Shown here piece after piece: positions 21,140 through 32,326 of a stretch of 64,000 nucleotides of DNA. The stretch's first letter is position 1, and each line of letters begins with the position of its first letter. The translations under genes were made by a program, and so were the position numbers. This stretch comes from Vitrella brassicaformis (Eukaryota; Sar; Vitrellaceae). Where the stretch lies: assembly GCA_001179505.1 (NCBI GenBank), contig CDMY01000511.1:2240-66239 (forward strand). Direction: 5' to 3'. The notes beneath the pieces are model-generated. The model did not search any database. It was not told the DNA's origin and saw only the letters and a list, made by a program, of their open reading frames with translations.

Positions 21140-22850
21140 CATGAGGCTGCGCACTACGCCAATCAGCGATCTGTCAAGCGCAAGCTCATCTGGGCATCGC
21201 TCGTCTGCGTAAGGGCTATGCATGTATAGCAGAGAATACAGCGATGTCCAAGCAACATGTACGCAGTTTGTTGGTCTGACTGATGCTGTGCAGGTGGTGT
21301 TCATGGTAGCTGAGGTGGTTGGCGGATATCTGGCCTCCTCGATTGCACTCATGACGGATGCCACTCACATGCTGACGGATCTGGTGGCAAACTGCATCGG
21401 GTAAGGTTATGCATTCATGCATACACAAGTCTACGTACGTTTGGCTGGCTGGCCTCTCGCTCTGTCATGCAGGCTGTTCGCCATTTGGGTGGCATCGAAG
21501 CCTGGCGGACACGCCCTCTCGTTTGGCTACCACCGAGTCGAGATCCTTGGTGCACTGGTGTCTGTGTTGCTCATATGGGGACTCACGATCGGCCTCGTGT
21601 GGGAGGCAGTTCAGAAGGTTATCAAGCCAGAGCCTGTGGACGGTGCCATCATGACCATCGTAGCTATTGTTGGTCTCGTTGCCAACATCATCATGACGCA
21701 AATACTCAAGGTGGGCAGAGAGATACGTAGACATGCACACATCCGCACGTCAGCTGAGGGTGATCCATCCCTTTCGATCCTGGTGGTTTGCAGATCCACA
21801 ATCACGGGATTGGCGGCCACGAGTGCGACCACCATCACCACGACTCCCATGCCGCCTCATCCGCCCATGACCAACATACCGGTCCGTGCTTCCACGATCA
21901 CCAGCATGAAGCCCATCGTGGCCACGATGCGGAGGAGCCCCCCGCCCTACCCCACTATGAGTGCAGTCTGCCACCGTCAGCGTTCTCGACGGCCAATGTC
22001 AAAAGGGAGAAGGGCAGCATGAACCTGCGTGCGGCGTACATGCGTGCTCTCGGCGATTTAATCCAGGTTTGCTTGGTTGGATAGAGCCAACAAGCGATCG
22101 ACGCACAAAGAGGGTTGGCTGTTGTGTTATGTTTGTGTGGTCACACCAGAGTGTGGGTGTGATGATCGCCGGCGTGTGCATCTGGGTGCATCCCTCCTGG
22201 TTGATTGCCGACCCCATATGCACCTTCATATTTTCGTTCTTCGTGTTGTCGACAACTCTGGCCATCCTGCGGGACGTCACCACAGTGCTCATGGAAGGCA
22301 CGCCGAAGGGGGTGGATGTAGACCATCTGCAAGACGACCTCGCACTCATCCCTGGTCAGTCTGTCCGTTACGGCAACTAATTGTTTTTGTCTGCTTGCTT
22401 TGGTCTCCTGTATGTATAAGTGTTATCGTCTCTCTCGTCCGCCCGTTGTTTGCGTGTTCCGTCAGGTGTTGTTGAGTTGCATGATCTGCACGTGTAGTCC
22501 CTGTCTGTCGGGAAGCCTTCTCTGTCGGTGCACATCGTGGCCGAACAAGAGGACATCGCACCCCGCATCCTGCGAACTGCCACCAAAATATGCCAGGTGC
22601 GGTGCATGCACGCGCGAGAGAGATACCCATGCATGACCACATGCAGCCTGGCCTGCGTCCATCGCCTTGGCTTGCCTGCTTGTGACTGGCTGGCTGGTTC
22701 TCCTGCCTGCAGGAGCATTCTAACATATTGCACACGACCATCCAAATTGACTACGCCAAGAATCAGCTGGACTGCAACACCATCGCCCATCGCAAGTGCA
22801 GCTCTTACGCCAAGCGAACCCGAAGGAATTCACCAGCCTCCAGGACATGA
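21140..22850 (+). pseudogene. Cation diffusion facilitator (zinc transporter, ZnT/SLC30-like), nonsense codon in cytosolic domain
   Basis: CDF proteins export zinc from the cytosol by proton exchange. Recognised exons: 21140–21208 (ANQRSVKRKLIWASLVC), 21294–21400 (TM1–TM2, [10 protein letters not shown] metal box), 21473–21710 (TM3–TM4), 21794–22066 (His-rich loop with HHHH and many HxH, then ALGDLIQ), 22150–22354 (TM5–TM6, SVGVMIAG … IADPICTFIFSF), 22466–22596 and 22713–22850 (C-terminal domain, HTTIQIDY). Two defects are visible. The TM5 box reads YMRALGD, with Arg (22043–22045) where the family has the zinc ligand His. LHVWSLS reads LHV-TAG-SLS, with stop 22495–22497 replacing the conserved Trp. 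The 5' exon and start are not resolved. Every exon is otherwise open with good splice sites, so decay is recent or the stop is bypassed. Confidence 0.75.
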
Positions 22851-24305
22851 CGATGAAGAAACGCATGCATGTATTTGGGGCGTCTTCCCGCAGCCCAGGT
22901 GCACGCCTTGCTCACAGCAAGGCTACGGCAGTACGGCATCACAACCCCCATAGGTAGAAGGTGCGGCACTTTTTTGCTTATGGTGCCGAGTCTTTTGTTG
23001 CATCCTCCATGTATGCNNNNNNNNNNNNNNNNGCACACGTGTGTGTGTGTGTGTACATCTCTGCGTTTTTTGCTGCTTATGTATGTTCTCATCGGATGAG
23101 TGAGCGTGCCCTTTGTGCATAGGCATATGTGGATAGATTCATGGAGGCGATTTGGACAAGCGAGTGCATGGATGCCATCTGTCAATTATCTCTTCCCATG
23201 TATGTACGTATCTTAACTCTGACATATTTTACAGGAGTCAGACAATCGGACAGGAACTTGCAGCCGAGTTTTCCTGGTTTTCACCTCTTTGAAGGGACAG
23301 GCAATCTGCTGTGCTATGTAGGTCCGAACGATGTGTCTTGTCCGTGCTTTTGGTCATGGACCCCTCTCTTCCTCCCCTGCTCATTTTTGTCCCATCACCG
23401 TGCTTGCTTGGCTCTTACTCATTCGTATCCCACCAACCCGCCCCTTGCTCGGACGATCTGATAGACGATGGCCAACTGAATGAATGAAACACATACATAT
23501 ATACGTCTACGTACTGACCACAGGGTGAATCCATATTCACTTCTCGTCAAAATACTCCCTCTCTCTGGGGTTTCTGGGTTTGCAACCCTACAACCCCAAA
23601 AAAACCATACAAGGGATTTTCAATGCGAGCGAAGCATACAAGGGTAAAAATACTACTTGTATCCATCTCCGCTTCTCTCGCCGGCTCCATTTGCGAGCTT
23701 AGCGCAGCCGTAAATCTCCGGAGACACACTCTGTCTTGGCGCAAGAGCCCTCGCACCGCGCGACGTAGGCCAGTGTTGCATGATGCATACGCACATGTGT
23801 TGTGTGTGGGTCAGCGGCGGATGTACCTGCCGGTAGGCAGACAAGGAGTCTGTCTGTCTGTCTGTCTGCGCATTGCTTTGTTGTCATGTTTGTTTCTGTG
23901 CTCGCCCTTGCGTGTATGTGCAGATGCTGCGGATGGCGACTGAGGAGGCATGGAGGCACACTCATGACCATGACAGCCTGCCTGCCTGCGTGTTCAAGAC
24001 CTACATCATGATGTGTGTGCAATGCACTGCAATGATGTGCGCATATGTCCCTTTCCATCCTGTGTGTGGTGTGTGCTTTCACCTGACGCGATATGATCGA
24101 TACGGACCGTCACTCGCTCTCAATTTTGGATGTATGGCATCATTGGCATGGCATCGATGATTTGGCAACGACACACATCACACACTGATGGATGATATAT
24201 CTGGAGGACGAGTCAGCCATTTCACGCCCTATCGGCTGTACACACACATGCACAGCAATCCACCGGACCTTCACCATGCACGTGGACAGCAACAGCATGC
24301 AAGCG
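22851..24305. other. Intergenic region with 16-N gap; no gene seen
   Basis: Positions 23017–23032 are Ns. The remainder contains short (TG)n tracts, a (CTGT)n run near 23850 and a poly-A-interrupted GGGGTTT/AACCCC-like stretch at 23570–23605. Short open frames in all directions have no recognisable domains. Confidence 0.5.
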
Positions 24306-25809
24306 TTACCCCTCCGGCCGTCCCTCCAGAACCACACCATCGAATGCAGCTTCACCACCACTGGCAGCACCAGCAGCAGCAGCAGCCGCCCCTCTCTCAG
24401 GGGACATCCCCCCATCCACTTCCTCTGCGCTGCCCTCCTTGCCCCATACTGATGGCGACACCGACGATTGATGTCTCTCCCTGATCTCCGCCTCACGCCG
24501 TCTCTTCCTTATCGTGCTGGCCCAGTAGATGATAATCCCACCGAACACAACGAAAAACACCAGAGAAGTGGCACCCTGCGCATATCGGTGTGTCCAGAGA
24601 AAAATCAAAGCGTTAAAGAGGCTGCCATAGAAGTAATTGCCCAGAGCCACCATCGCCAGCTCGGGCAGCCGGTCCAGCTGCAGGTATGAGAGCAGCTCGA
24701 CGTAGCGGCCATAGCAGAGAATCAGCCAGATGGCCGGCAGCGAGGACCGAATGGCCCTGTGCGATATGAAGATGCCCCACCCCATGTGCCAGATGACGTA
24801 GAAAGCCCCACCCACACAGGCGGGGTACCAGGGCGACCGGAGGAAGCTCCGCGGCATATCGTTTTCGATCGCTATCCCGCCCTCGCTTGTCACGAGATGC
24901 AGGTCGACCAGCTCGGCATTGGCGCTGCCGAGAGGCGGCAGCACGGGCACAAAGTTGCGTGCAGTGCATGCCTTGGATCGCTGCACCCCGAAGCCGGCCA
25001 AAATGAGTATGGCCATGGTGCTGTAGATGACTGGCAGATACATGGCGCTCCATGAGTCGTGGAGCTTCCTCTCCGTTGAGAGGAAGAAGAAGCTCAATAT
25101 GGATGTCAGGAAGAGCAGCAGGAAGGCCACAACAAAGAAGGCCACTCGTCGGTGCTTGAGCTTTGGCGACCATGAGAAGTTGCTGTCCACTCCGCCGCCC
25201 TTCCAAAGAGAGAACAGCGCCAGAGGGTATATGATTGAATGAAGAGTGTGCCACAGCACGATATAGCAGGCCCACACATAGTTGATGCCGCTCCAGTGCA
25301 CACCCTTTGGCTGAACATCCACCTCCTCAGGGGGCTCCTTCGTCAGTATCGACTTGGAAATCAGAGCCTGAACACACACACACCACACACACACACAGAC
25401 CCCCGACAAGACACGTCACCATGGCATGGGGTCTATCTCGCGAGTGTCCATGTGTGCGCACCTCATTGTATAGCCCATATGCACACCCGAACAGGGAAAG
25501 CGACCGCATGTCAAACCGCAAGAACAGAGCCCCCTCACGAATGACAGCCAAAGGCAGCCCATAAGCAAAGAACAGGAACACCAGCACAGGCGGAAGGATG
25601 ACAAGCCAGGGCGGCAGGTTCCCCGAGAAGAGCTCGCTCAGCACCGGGGAGAGGAAGAGCACCACGGCCCAGGCCTGCCCTCTCGGCCGCTGCATGGCCA
25701 CACAGCACACCTCCCAGCATGACCGGGATGTCTCGGAGTTGGTGGACGCAGAGGGGTTGTGGGGGACGGTGGCGTCATCAGGAGGGGCTGAGGTGGGCGA
25801 CGAAGCCAT
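24306..25809 (-). CDS. Uncharacterised multi-pass membrane protein, two exons
   Basis: Exon 1 (25462–25809) encodes a Ser/Thr/Pro-rich cytosolic N-terminus and three hydrophobic segments. Exon 2 (24306–25367) adds about seven more, ending in a basic stretch (TIRKRRREAEIRER) and an Ala/Gly-rich tail. The conserved-looking core is FFAYGLPLAVIREG, MRSLSLFGCAYGLYNEALISKS and NYVWACYIVLWHTLHSIIYP. The YGL..E..ISKS part resembles an uncharacterised bacterial membrane family with GLAYGLveEGl. No active site is evident, so transport or an enzymatic role cannot be chosen. The stop TGA is at 24306, and GT/AG sites with a (TG)n tract flank the single intron. It is divergent to the next gene across 224 bp. 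Confidence 0.7.
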
Positions 25810-26033
25810 CCAGCTGGGAATAGCCGCGGAATTGGTCAGGGGAGAGTGATGGAAGGTTCTCGTGGGGCCAGCGAAATGCGGCGAATGCAGTCCAGGAAGC
25901 CGCTTTTGTGAGTCAAAGCCGCTTCAGCGTCACACCACCGAGTGTTATTGAGGGAATGAGCATTTTGTTCTCGAGCGATCCACCTCAGTCTGCGAGCTTG
26001 AGCTTGCAAGCAAGGTGTACCCCACCACTCAAA
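25810..26033. promoter_or_regulatory. Short divergent intergenic region, likely bidirectional promoter
   Basis: Only 224 bp separates the two divergent start codons (25809 minus, 26034 plus), so both promoters must lie here or overlap the 5' exons. No TATA box is evident. Short GCGAATGC/GCGAAATGC and AGCCGCTT repeats occur at 25870–25925. Confidence 0.4.
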
Positions 26034-27932
26034 ATGAGGCGGTTTGCACGGCCCTTGTCGGGCCTCGTTGTGGCGTCGTCTTCAAACCCTGCGTCGATCT
26101 CTGCGTCATGCCTGTCAGCGGTGACGCCGCAGCCCTGTGGTGCAGTGAGGGTAACGCGAAGGCACTTCGCCGTCACGGAGAAGCAGGTCGAAGAAGCAGA
26201 GGTACGGAACAAAACACAGCCGAGAAACAGGAGAAAGGAAGGAAGGGAAGATCTGAATGAGTCAGTGCACCGTTCTAGCTAGTTTGATTGTGTGTTGTGA
26301 TGCTCGTGTCGTGTGGGTGGTGCAGAAGCTCAAGGAATGGTTGTTTGCTGCGCGCACGATGGACCCCTACACACTCATGAGCTGGTGAATGAGATGAGAT
26401 GATCACCGACAAGCACTCGCCACCTGTTTGCCGCCTGTGTGGTGTGTGGTGTGTGTGACGGCCCTATGCATTTGTCCACTCACTCCCGTCCCGTCGGTCA
26501 GCCCGCTCAAGTATGAGGTAGATCATGCCAATGTGGCGCGTCAGCGCATCCGGATTATGGACAAGCTCGACCCCCCGCAGATGGCGGTGGCTGGCATGTA
26601 CTCCTCCACACAGATGGGCGCCGACGTCGATGGACAGGTCAGCCACCGACAGACAGACACGGAATGAAGCGATGAATCCAGCAAGGCGTCTGTTACGTTG
26701 TATTGTGTCGTGTTGTGTTGTGTTGTGTGTGGGATCTGTGCAGACGATGCTGCGAATCATTGACGAAGTGATTGACCGCATGGAGGATGCCTGTGACACC
26801 CTGTACGATCCTGCGAGGCGCGCAGCGGCACTGCTGGAGTGCAAGTACGGTGTCAAGGTCAGTCAGTCTCTCACAGCCAGCCTCTCACACACACTTACGT
26901 GTGCATTCGTCCATGGCTCCATCCATTCATCCATCCGTCCATCAGGTTGCGGGTGTGCTGCCTCCGCCCCGTCCGCACCCCGAGTCGACCACCCTCTACC
27001 GCCTGGCGCCCAGTGTAGGAAAGATCTCGGACAAGGAGCCCATCGAATGGGAAAAGCAGGTGCTGAAAGTCGAATCGCCCAAGGAAGACACGGAGGTACG
27101 AACAGGCACACAGACACCCACACATCCACCCAAGACATGCACACGCACACGCGGCAATCGACGGTGTGTTCGGGTTGTCTGCAGTTAACGGCCGGTCCGC
27201 CGGCGACCAAGCCGTGAGCAGACGCCGCAGATAGATATACCACGATATCGACGCACTACATTTCACTTTTTGCCTGCTCTCCTCCCCCTCTCTCGGTGTG
27301 TGTGAGGGTCAGGTATGCGTTGACGGGTAAGGGTCCTTCGGCCATGGAGGTGGTGCAGAAGACACTCGACGCGGTGTCGCGGTTCGACGCCGACCTGGAG
27401 AGCACCGCTGGCGTGCTCAGACACCTCAAACGGTCAACCACACACACAGACGCAGACCGCCAACAGCCAGACACACACAAAGCACTCAACTCGCCTGTGT
27501 GTGTGTGTGTGTGTGTGCAGTGACTACAAGGAGAAGGCCGACGAGAGTGAACAGAAGCTCAAGGAACTCTTCAAGGCCGAGAAGGTGTGAGAGAAAGAAC
27601 AGTCCCTGGATCATTGCGTGTGTGCATGGGGTGTGCTGCTTGCTTCTGTTGTGGTGGTGGTGGTCGTCAGTTGGACGAGAAGGCAGCTATCAAGGCGCTG
27701 GAGGATCTGGCCTTCTACTCGGCGGGCGTCAAGGAGATCGAGGACAGCCCACCCATGCAGATGGTACCCCCAGAAACACACACACGTGCACACACACGAC
27801 AAGACACGCCATCTATGTATCCCTCCCTCTGTGCGCCCACCCACACAGCTGAAGCGCCACGGCTTCCCCACGATCTTCGGCATGGACAAGGGGGCGTTCT
27901 ACCTGACCAAACCCGGCGTCGCCCCACAATAG
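26034..27932 (+). CDS. Probable mitochondrial protein of unknown family, 10 exons
   Basis: The N-terminus MRRFARPLSGLVVASS, with an RVTRRHFA stretch at about residue 40, looks like a mitochondrial targeting peptide with a cleavage site. Exons: 26034–26201, 26326–26384, 26502–26637, 26744–26857, 26946–27095, 27185–27213, 27313–27432, 27521–27584, 27671–27763 and 27849–27932. Frames join throughout, and CC|GTGAGC at 27213 is the donor that avoids a TGA. The soluble protein of about 340 residues contains KLKEWLFAARTMDPYTLMS, a helical IDEVIDRMEDACDTLYDP segment, a DYKEKADESEQKLKELF coiled segment, and a C-terminus FGMDKGAFYLTKPG. No enzymatic motif is seen. A structural role in a respiratory complex of the alveolate type is possible but unproven. 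It ends with TAG at 27930. Confidence 0.65.
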
Positions 27933-28168
27933 CACACCCATTCACACGGACACCCACGACTCTGTTGTATGTGAGCTGCTCACCTCAGTAAGAAGTGTTT
28001 GTCGATGTGATGCGGCGGTCCAGCCAGGCAGCCAGTCAGCTGACCATGAGGGCGCTGAGGCCATTTTTTCTTTTTGTTTTTTCGCTGACCATGGCATGAC
28101 CGGCTAGTTATGTGATGTGCATCTGCTGCGTCGGCCTGCTGCCGCCCCATCCACCGTCCGTGTGGATG

Positions 28169-28207
28169 TGGATGGATGGATGGATGGATGGATGGATGGA
28201 TGGATGG
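28169..28207. repeat. (GGAT)n microsatellite
   Basis: About nine uninterrupted GGAT/GATG units. Similar short GGAT/ATCC runs recur at 13110–13128, 34060, 49370, 38990 and 63650. Confidence 0.9.
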
Positions 28208-28231
28208 CATGAACGGATTCGAGTCTCATCT

Positions 28232-28345
28232 ATGATACGTTCCAATTGATGTGTGTTGTGATGGACAGTCATGATAACTCGTGATCAGCTCAAAAGGATC
28301 AATCCGGATGCAATAGCGCGGCTGATGGACAACTGGCGAGAAAAT
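28232..28345 (+). promoter_or_regulatory. Conserved 110-bp upstream module, copy 1
   Basis: The core reads TGATGGACAGTCATGATAAC, then TGATCAG and CTCAAAAGGATCAATCCG, and a GCGAGAAAATGT box about 40 bp on. It lies about 240 bp upstream of the BTB–RING copy 1 start. Palindromic TGATCA and near-palindromic TCATGA lie within it. Copies 2 and 3 occur upstream of two Y-family genes. Confidence 0.55.
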
Positions 28346-28585
28346 GTCTGCTGCTGCCTTGCCGATGGACGGCGAGGCCTTCATTGATCTGCCACACACA
28401 CATCCCTCTCGCCATTCTCGGCAGCCGTTTCCAACCGTTGGCCTCTTGCGAGCTTGAAGTCAGGTGCGTTCCTCCTCCCTTTGAATTAGATCAATACCGT
28501 CGCATTACGGCAAAAGTGAGCCAAGCCTGAAGCACAGTAAGAAAAATGCCTGCTGCATGTGTGCTTCTGGGGCGCAGAAACAACG

Positions 28586-31500
28586 ATGAAGAGCGCGATG
28601 ACGAGCAGCCCTGCCACCACCATTCGCAGCAGCAGCAGCGGCAGCAGTCAAACGATGAAGATCAACGTCGGCGGCCGTGTCATCGACTTCCCGGTAGCTG
28701 AACTGCTTCGTTCTGAGTGGCAGGGTACGCCCATCGCAGTGCTGCTTCACTGGTTCGAGGACTGGCTGCTGACCGATGACAACGGCATCCCGTTCGTAGA
28801 CGCTGATCCAGAGTACTTTATCCGGTGAGTTGAGTGCATCACACACACACACACACACACGTGGGCAGTTAGTAGTCACTCACAGCTACCTTTCTGTCTG
28901 TTGCTGGGTGCTTCTGGCTGACAGGTTGGCTGGGCTGTTGCGTGGTGTCGAGGGGTGTGCCTTGCATCTGTGGGAGTTTCCTGAGTATCGCCTCCGTTTC
29001 CTCGCCGTCACATCGATGAGCACCGACACCCAGGCGCAGAGCAGCCCAGCACCGCCCGACCTGACCGTCAACGCACAGCCCGGTGACGAGAGCAGTGACG
29101 ACTTCCGTGACTTCAAGGCCGTGATGGGTCCCTTCATCAAGACCGAATGTGGTGGGACGGGCGGGCGGGAGGTCAAGACCATGACATTCACCGACGGCAG
29201 CACCGGCACATGCGTTGTGTCCACAACCGATGCCACGCTGGAACATTTCGAGGGACTCAGAGGCCGATTTGACCGGTCAGTCAGTCAGTTAGAGGGAGGG
29301 AGGGAAGCGTCGCAATTCACTCATTGTTGTGTGTGTGTTGTGTTGTGTTGTGCCAGTGACAGGTTTTGCACGACTGTTTCGGGAGGAACGGGTGAGACTG
29401 TGGAGCAGTTCCAGAAGCAGGTCCTACACTTCCAGAAGTACGCACGTCAGACGAACGAACAAGTGCATGGACGCAAGCCACAGCACCACTCAGTACACGA
29501 CATACCGGTTGCTGTCTGGGACCGTCAGTCTTTCTCTCTCTCTCTTTTATGTGCAGGGTGGTCGACTGGGCGCGGCGCATTCGGATCTCGGGTGACGGCG
29601 GGATCGAGGGCGCCGGCCCGGCATATCCACCTTCCTCTGACGACCCGAGGGGGCTGGCTGATGCGTGTGAGATGTATGGCATCTTCGAGCAAGCCTACCG
29701 CTGCATCCTGGGCAAGAAATACAACATCCGCCACCTCTACACGTACGGAAACGAACAACAAGGGAAGGGCACACTCAGAAGCATAACACGTGTGTGTGTG
29801 TGTGTGTGTGTGCGTGTAGGAGCTGTGCTGGTAAGGAGCATGCTGTGCCGTATGCTGACCTCCTGGACCACCTGGGTGGCGGTGGTTCGTCACGAGGCCG
29901 CCTGATGGTCCTCGAGACGAACAACGCGGAGCGGCTCATCTGCCACATTGACGGTCCCCTCCCCCTCCGCACGGACAGCACATGCCCCCAGCTGACCGGC
30001 CGCAAGGTCACCCTCCACAGGATGACCATGAAGGAAGGCAACATCATCACCACCACACTGCCGCCTGAGGACGACAGACAGCACGACCACTTCGTCGTCG
30101 CCGCGGGAGTCCACGGCGGTGTCACTGGCGCCATCAAGGCCACCAACGATGAGACAGTGAAGGGCCGTGTGGCCTTGGCCGGCGGGCGGGTGTGGCTCGG
30201 GGTCGGCAAGGACGACGATATGCGCAAGTGCCGCGTGTGTCTCGACCCATCTGCGGAGGAGACCTAGCAGCGGACGGTGCAGCTGAGGAACGGCGCAGAC
30301 TCATTCAAAGGCACCGGTGCAATGGTCGGAAGGGCTCGGGGCATCGAATTCTATCACGTGAGTCGGTAGATGGGTCGGTTCGAGCAGGCTGCGAGTTAAT
30401 TGATATGTGTCTAATCGTGGGCAGGTTTGGAGTGACGAGGTAGCTGCCCCGATATTGCCCGAGTCGCAGCTGAACCACCTGGTCATTGCCGCATCCGCGG
30501 GGAAGGCCTTCGCACAGCTCCTCTACAAGTGAGGCAGGCAATCCAGACACATACACAAAGTGGATGTGCGGCAGAGCACCATCGTGTCCTTGCGTCTTGT
30601 TCCCACCTCTCGGATTAGGGGCCGTCGCGACGGCTGGTCGTACGAGACGATGATGTCCAAGGTCCCTCACCTCATCGACAAAGCCACGCCCCTCCTGCTG
30701 GTGGTCAAGCGCACCGACACAGACAAACTCGCTTGCTTACTCGGCAACCCTTTCCCGGCCCCCCCGTCCGGCTCTCGCACGGCGCTCATCGAGTGCCCCG
30801 TGACCTTCTTCTCCATCAACGATGATGAGGGCATCACGACAGTGCAGGTGCCGGTGGAAGACTGGGTGGTGGAGGTGGCGGGGCCTGAGGGGGCAGTGGT
30901 GGACATGGTGGGGCGGCCGACGGGCAGTGTGGCCATCGCACGAGGCCGTCTCTGGCTGGGATACACCAGTCATGGCCTCCCCGCGACGGATGAGGTGGGA
31001 CTCTCTGCTGACCCTGGGGTGGTGACTGGCCCTGCCGGTGACCTTCGTCGCGTCTGTCACTTCGTGTGGCCGAGGGGGACCAGCAGGGAAGACGCCCACG
31101 GAGGCCGCGCGTCTCTCATCACCAAGTGGGAGAGTCTGGTGGGGTGTGTCGACTTCACTGCTGAGGATGTCGAAATCTACTCCATGAAGGTCCGTCCGTC
31201 CGTCCGTCCGTCAGGCACGACGGGTGTGTCTGTGTGGTGGGGGTGTCATGTGTGCAGTAACGCCAAGATGGTCTGGTTGGGAGCAGTGCCGTCACAGAGA
31301 AAACGAGCAGCACATCCCACGGTAGACAACAAGAGCCTCCCTTCCTGCCTGCCTGCCTGCCTGCCCGCCACCCACGTGTGTTGGATTGGTGTGCGTGGCA
31401 CTGCACTGCATGTAGGTGTCGTTACGTTTGACCTGCCACCCATGCCGGCGTCTCTGGCCGACAAGACGCATCTATACCAGTAAGGAAGACAACGAGACAG

Positions 31501-31904
31501 AGCACTTACAGACAACGGTTAGAGGGTGGGCACATGGTCCCTGTGTGTGTGTGTGTGCAGGCGTATCGTCAAGGTGAAGAGAGCATTGGAGATGAAGGGC
31601 GTTCGGGTCGATGTGAGGAATGGGGAAGACGGGACATCCCCCTCTTCGTGCTACATCTATGACGCCGAGGAGGACGAGGAGGTCCACGTGGACGAAATGA
31701 TGCCGTCTTCGGTCATCTGGGACGCGTTCGGCGCCACGCCTACCGCGTCTGTGGCCCCCGGCGCATCGGTACGCATCAATCCTCTCCCTACGCCTAACCG
31801 CTCGCCCGCTCATGGCGACGAGGCGCCCGTCCCGGACGACGACATCAAGATTCTCATCACGAGGTCCGTCGCACGCGCTCAACTCAAAGACGGCAACAGT
31901 GCCA

Positions 31905-31942
<38 letters not shown>

Positions 31943-32292
31943 TGTGTGCAGGCGTATCGTCAAAGATGTAACATTGGAGATGAAGGGCATTCGAGTCGAT
32001 GTGAGGGAGGGGGAAGACGGGACATCCCCCTCTTCGTGCTACATCTATGACGCCGAGGAGGACGAGGAGGTCCACGTGGACGAAATGATGCCGTCTTCGG
32101 TCATCTGGGACGCGTTCGGCGCCACGCCTACCGCGTCTGTGGCCCCCGGCGCATCGGTACGCATCAATCCTCTCCCTACGCCTAACCGCTCGCCCGCTCA
32201 TGGCGACGAGGCGCCCGTCCCGGACGACGACATCAAGATTCTCATCACGAGGTTCGTCGCACGCGCTCAACTCAAAGACGGCAACAGTGCCA

Positions 32293-32326
<34 letters not shown>

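Larger units (their letters stand above)
27958..28345 (+). repeat. Segmental repeat, copy 1 (matches 58720–59170)
   Basis: From ACTCTGTTGTATGTGAGC through GTAAGAAGTGTTTGTCGATG and GGCCATTTTTTCTTTTT the sequence parallels 58722–58850. After an insertion in the other copy, both continue through CATGGCATGACCGGCT and TGATGGACAGTCATGATAAC. It lies immediately 3' of the mitochondrial-type gene and 5' of BTB–RING copy 1. The last 110 bp are the module also found at 34237. Confidence 0.75.

Noticed and set aside
2186-30267. Reassignment of TAG to a sense codon in this organism
   Set aside because: The three internal TAGs replace Gln, Trp and Gln, not one amino acid, and TAG also ends plausible genes (27930–27932, 36466–36468). 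Independent nonsense mutations are simpler.
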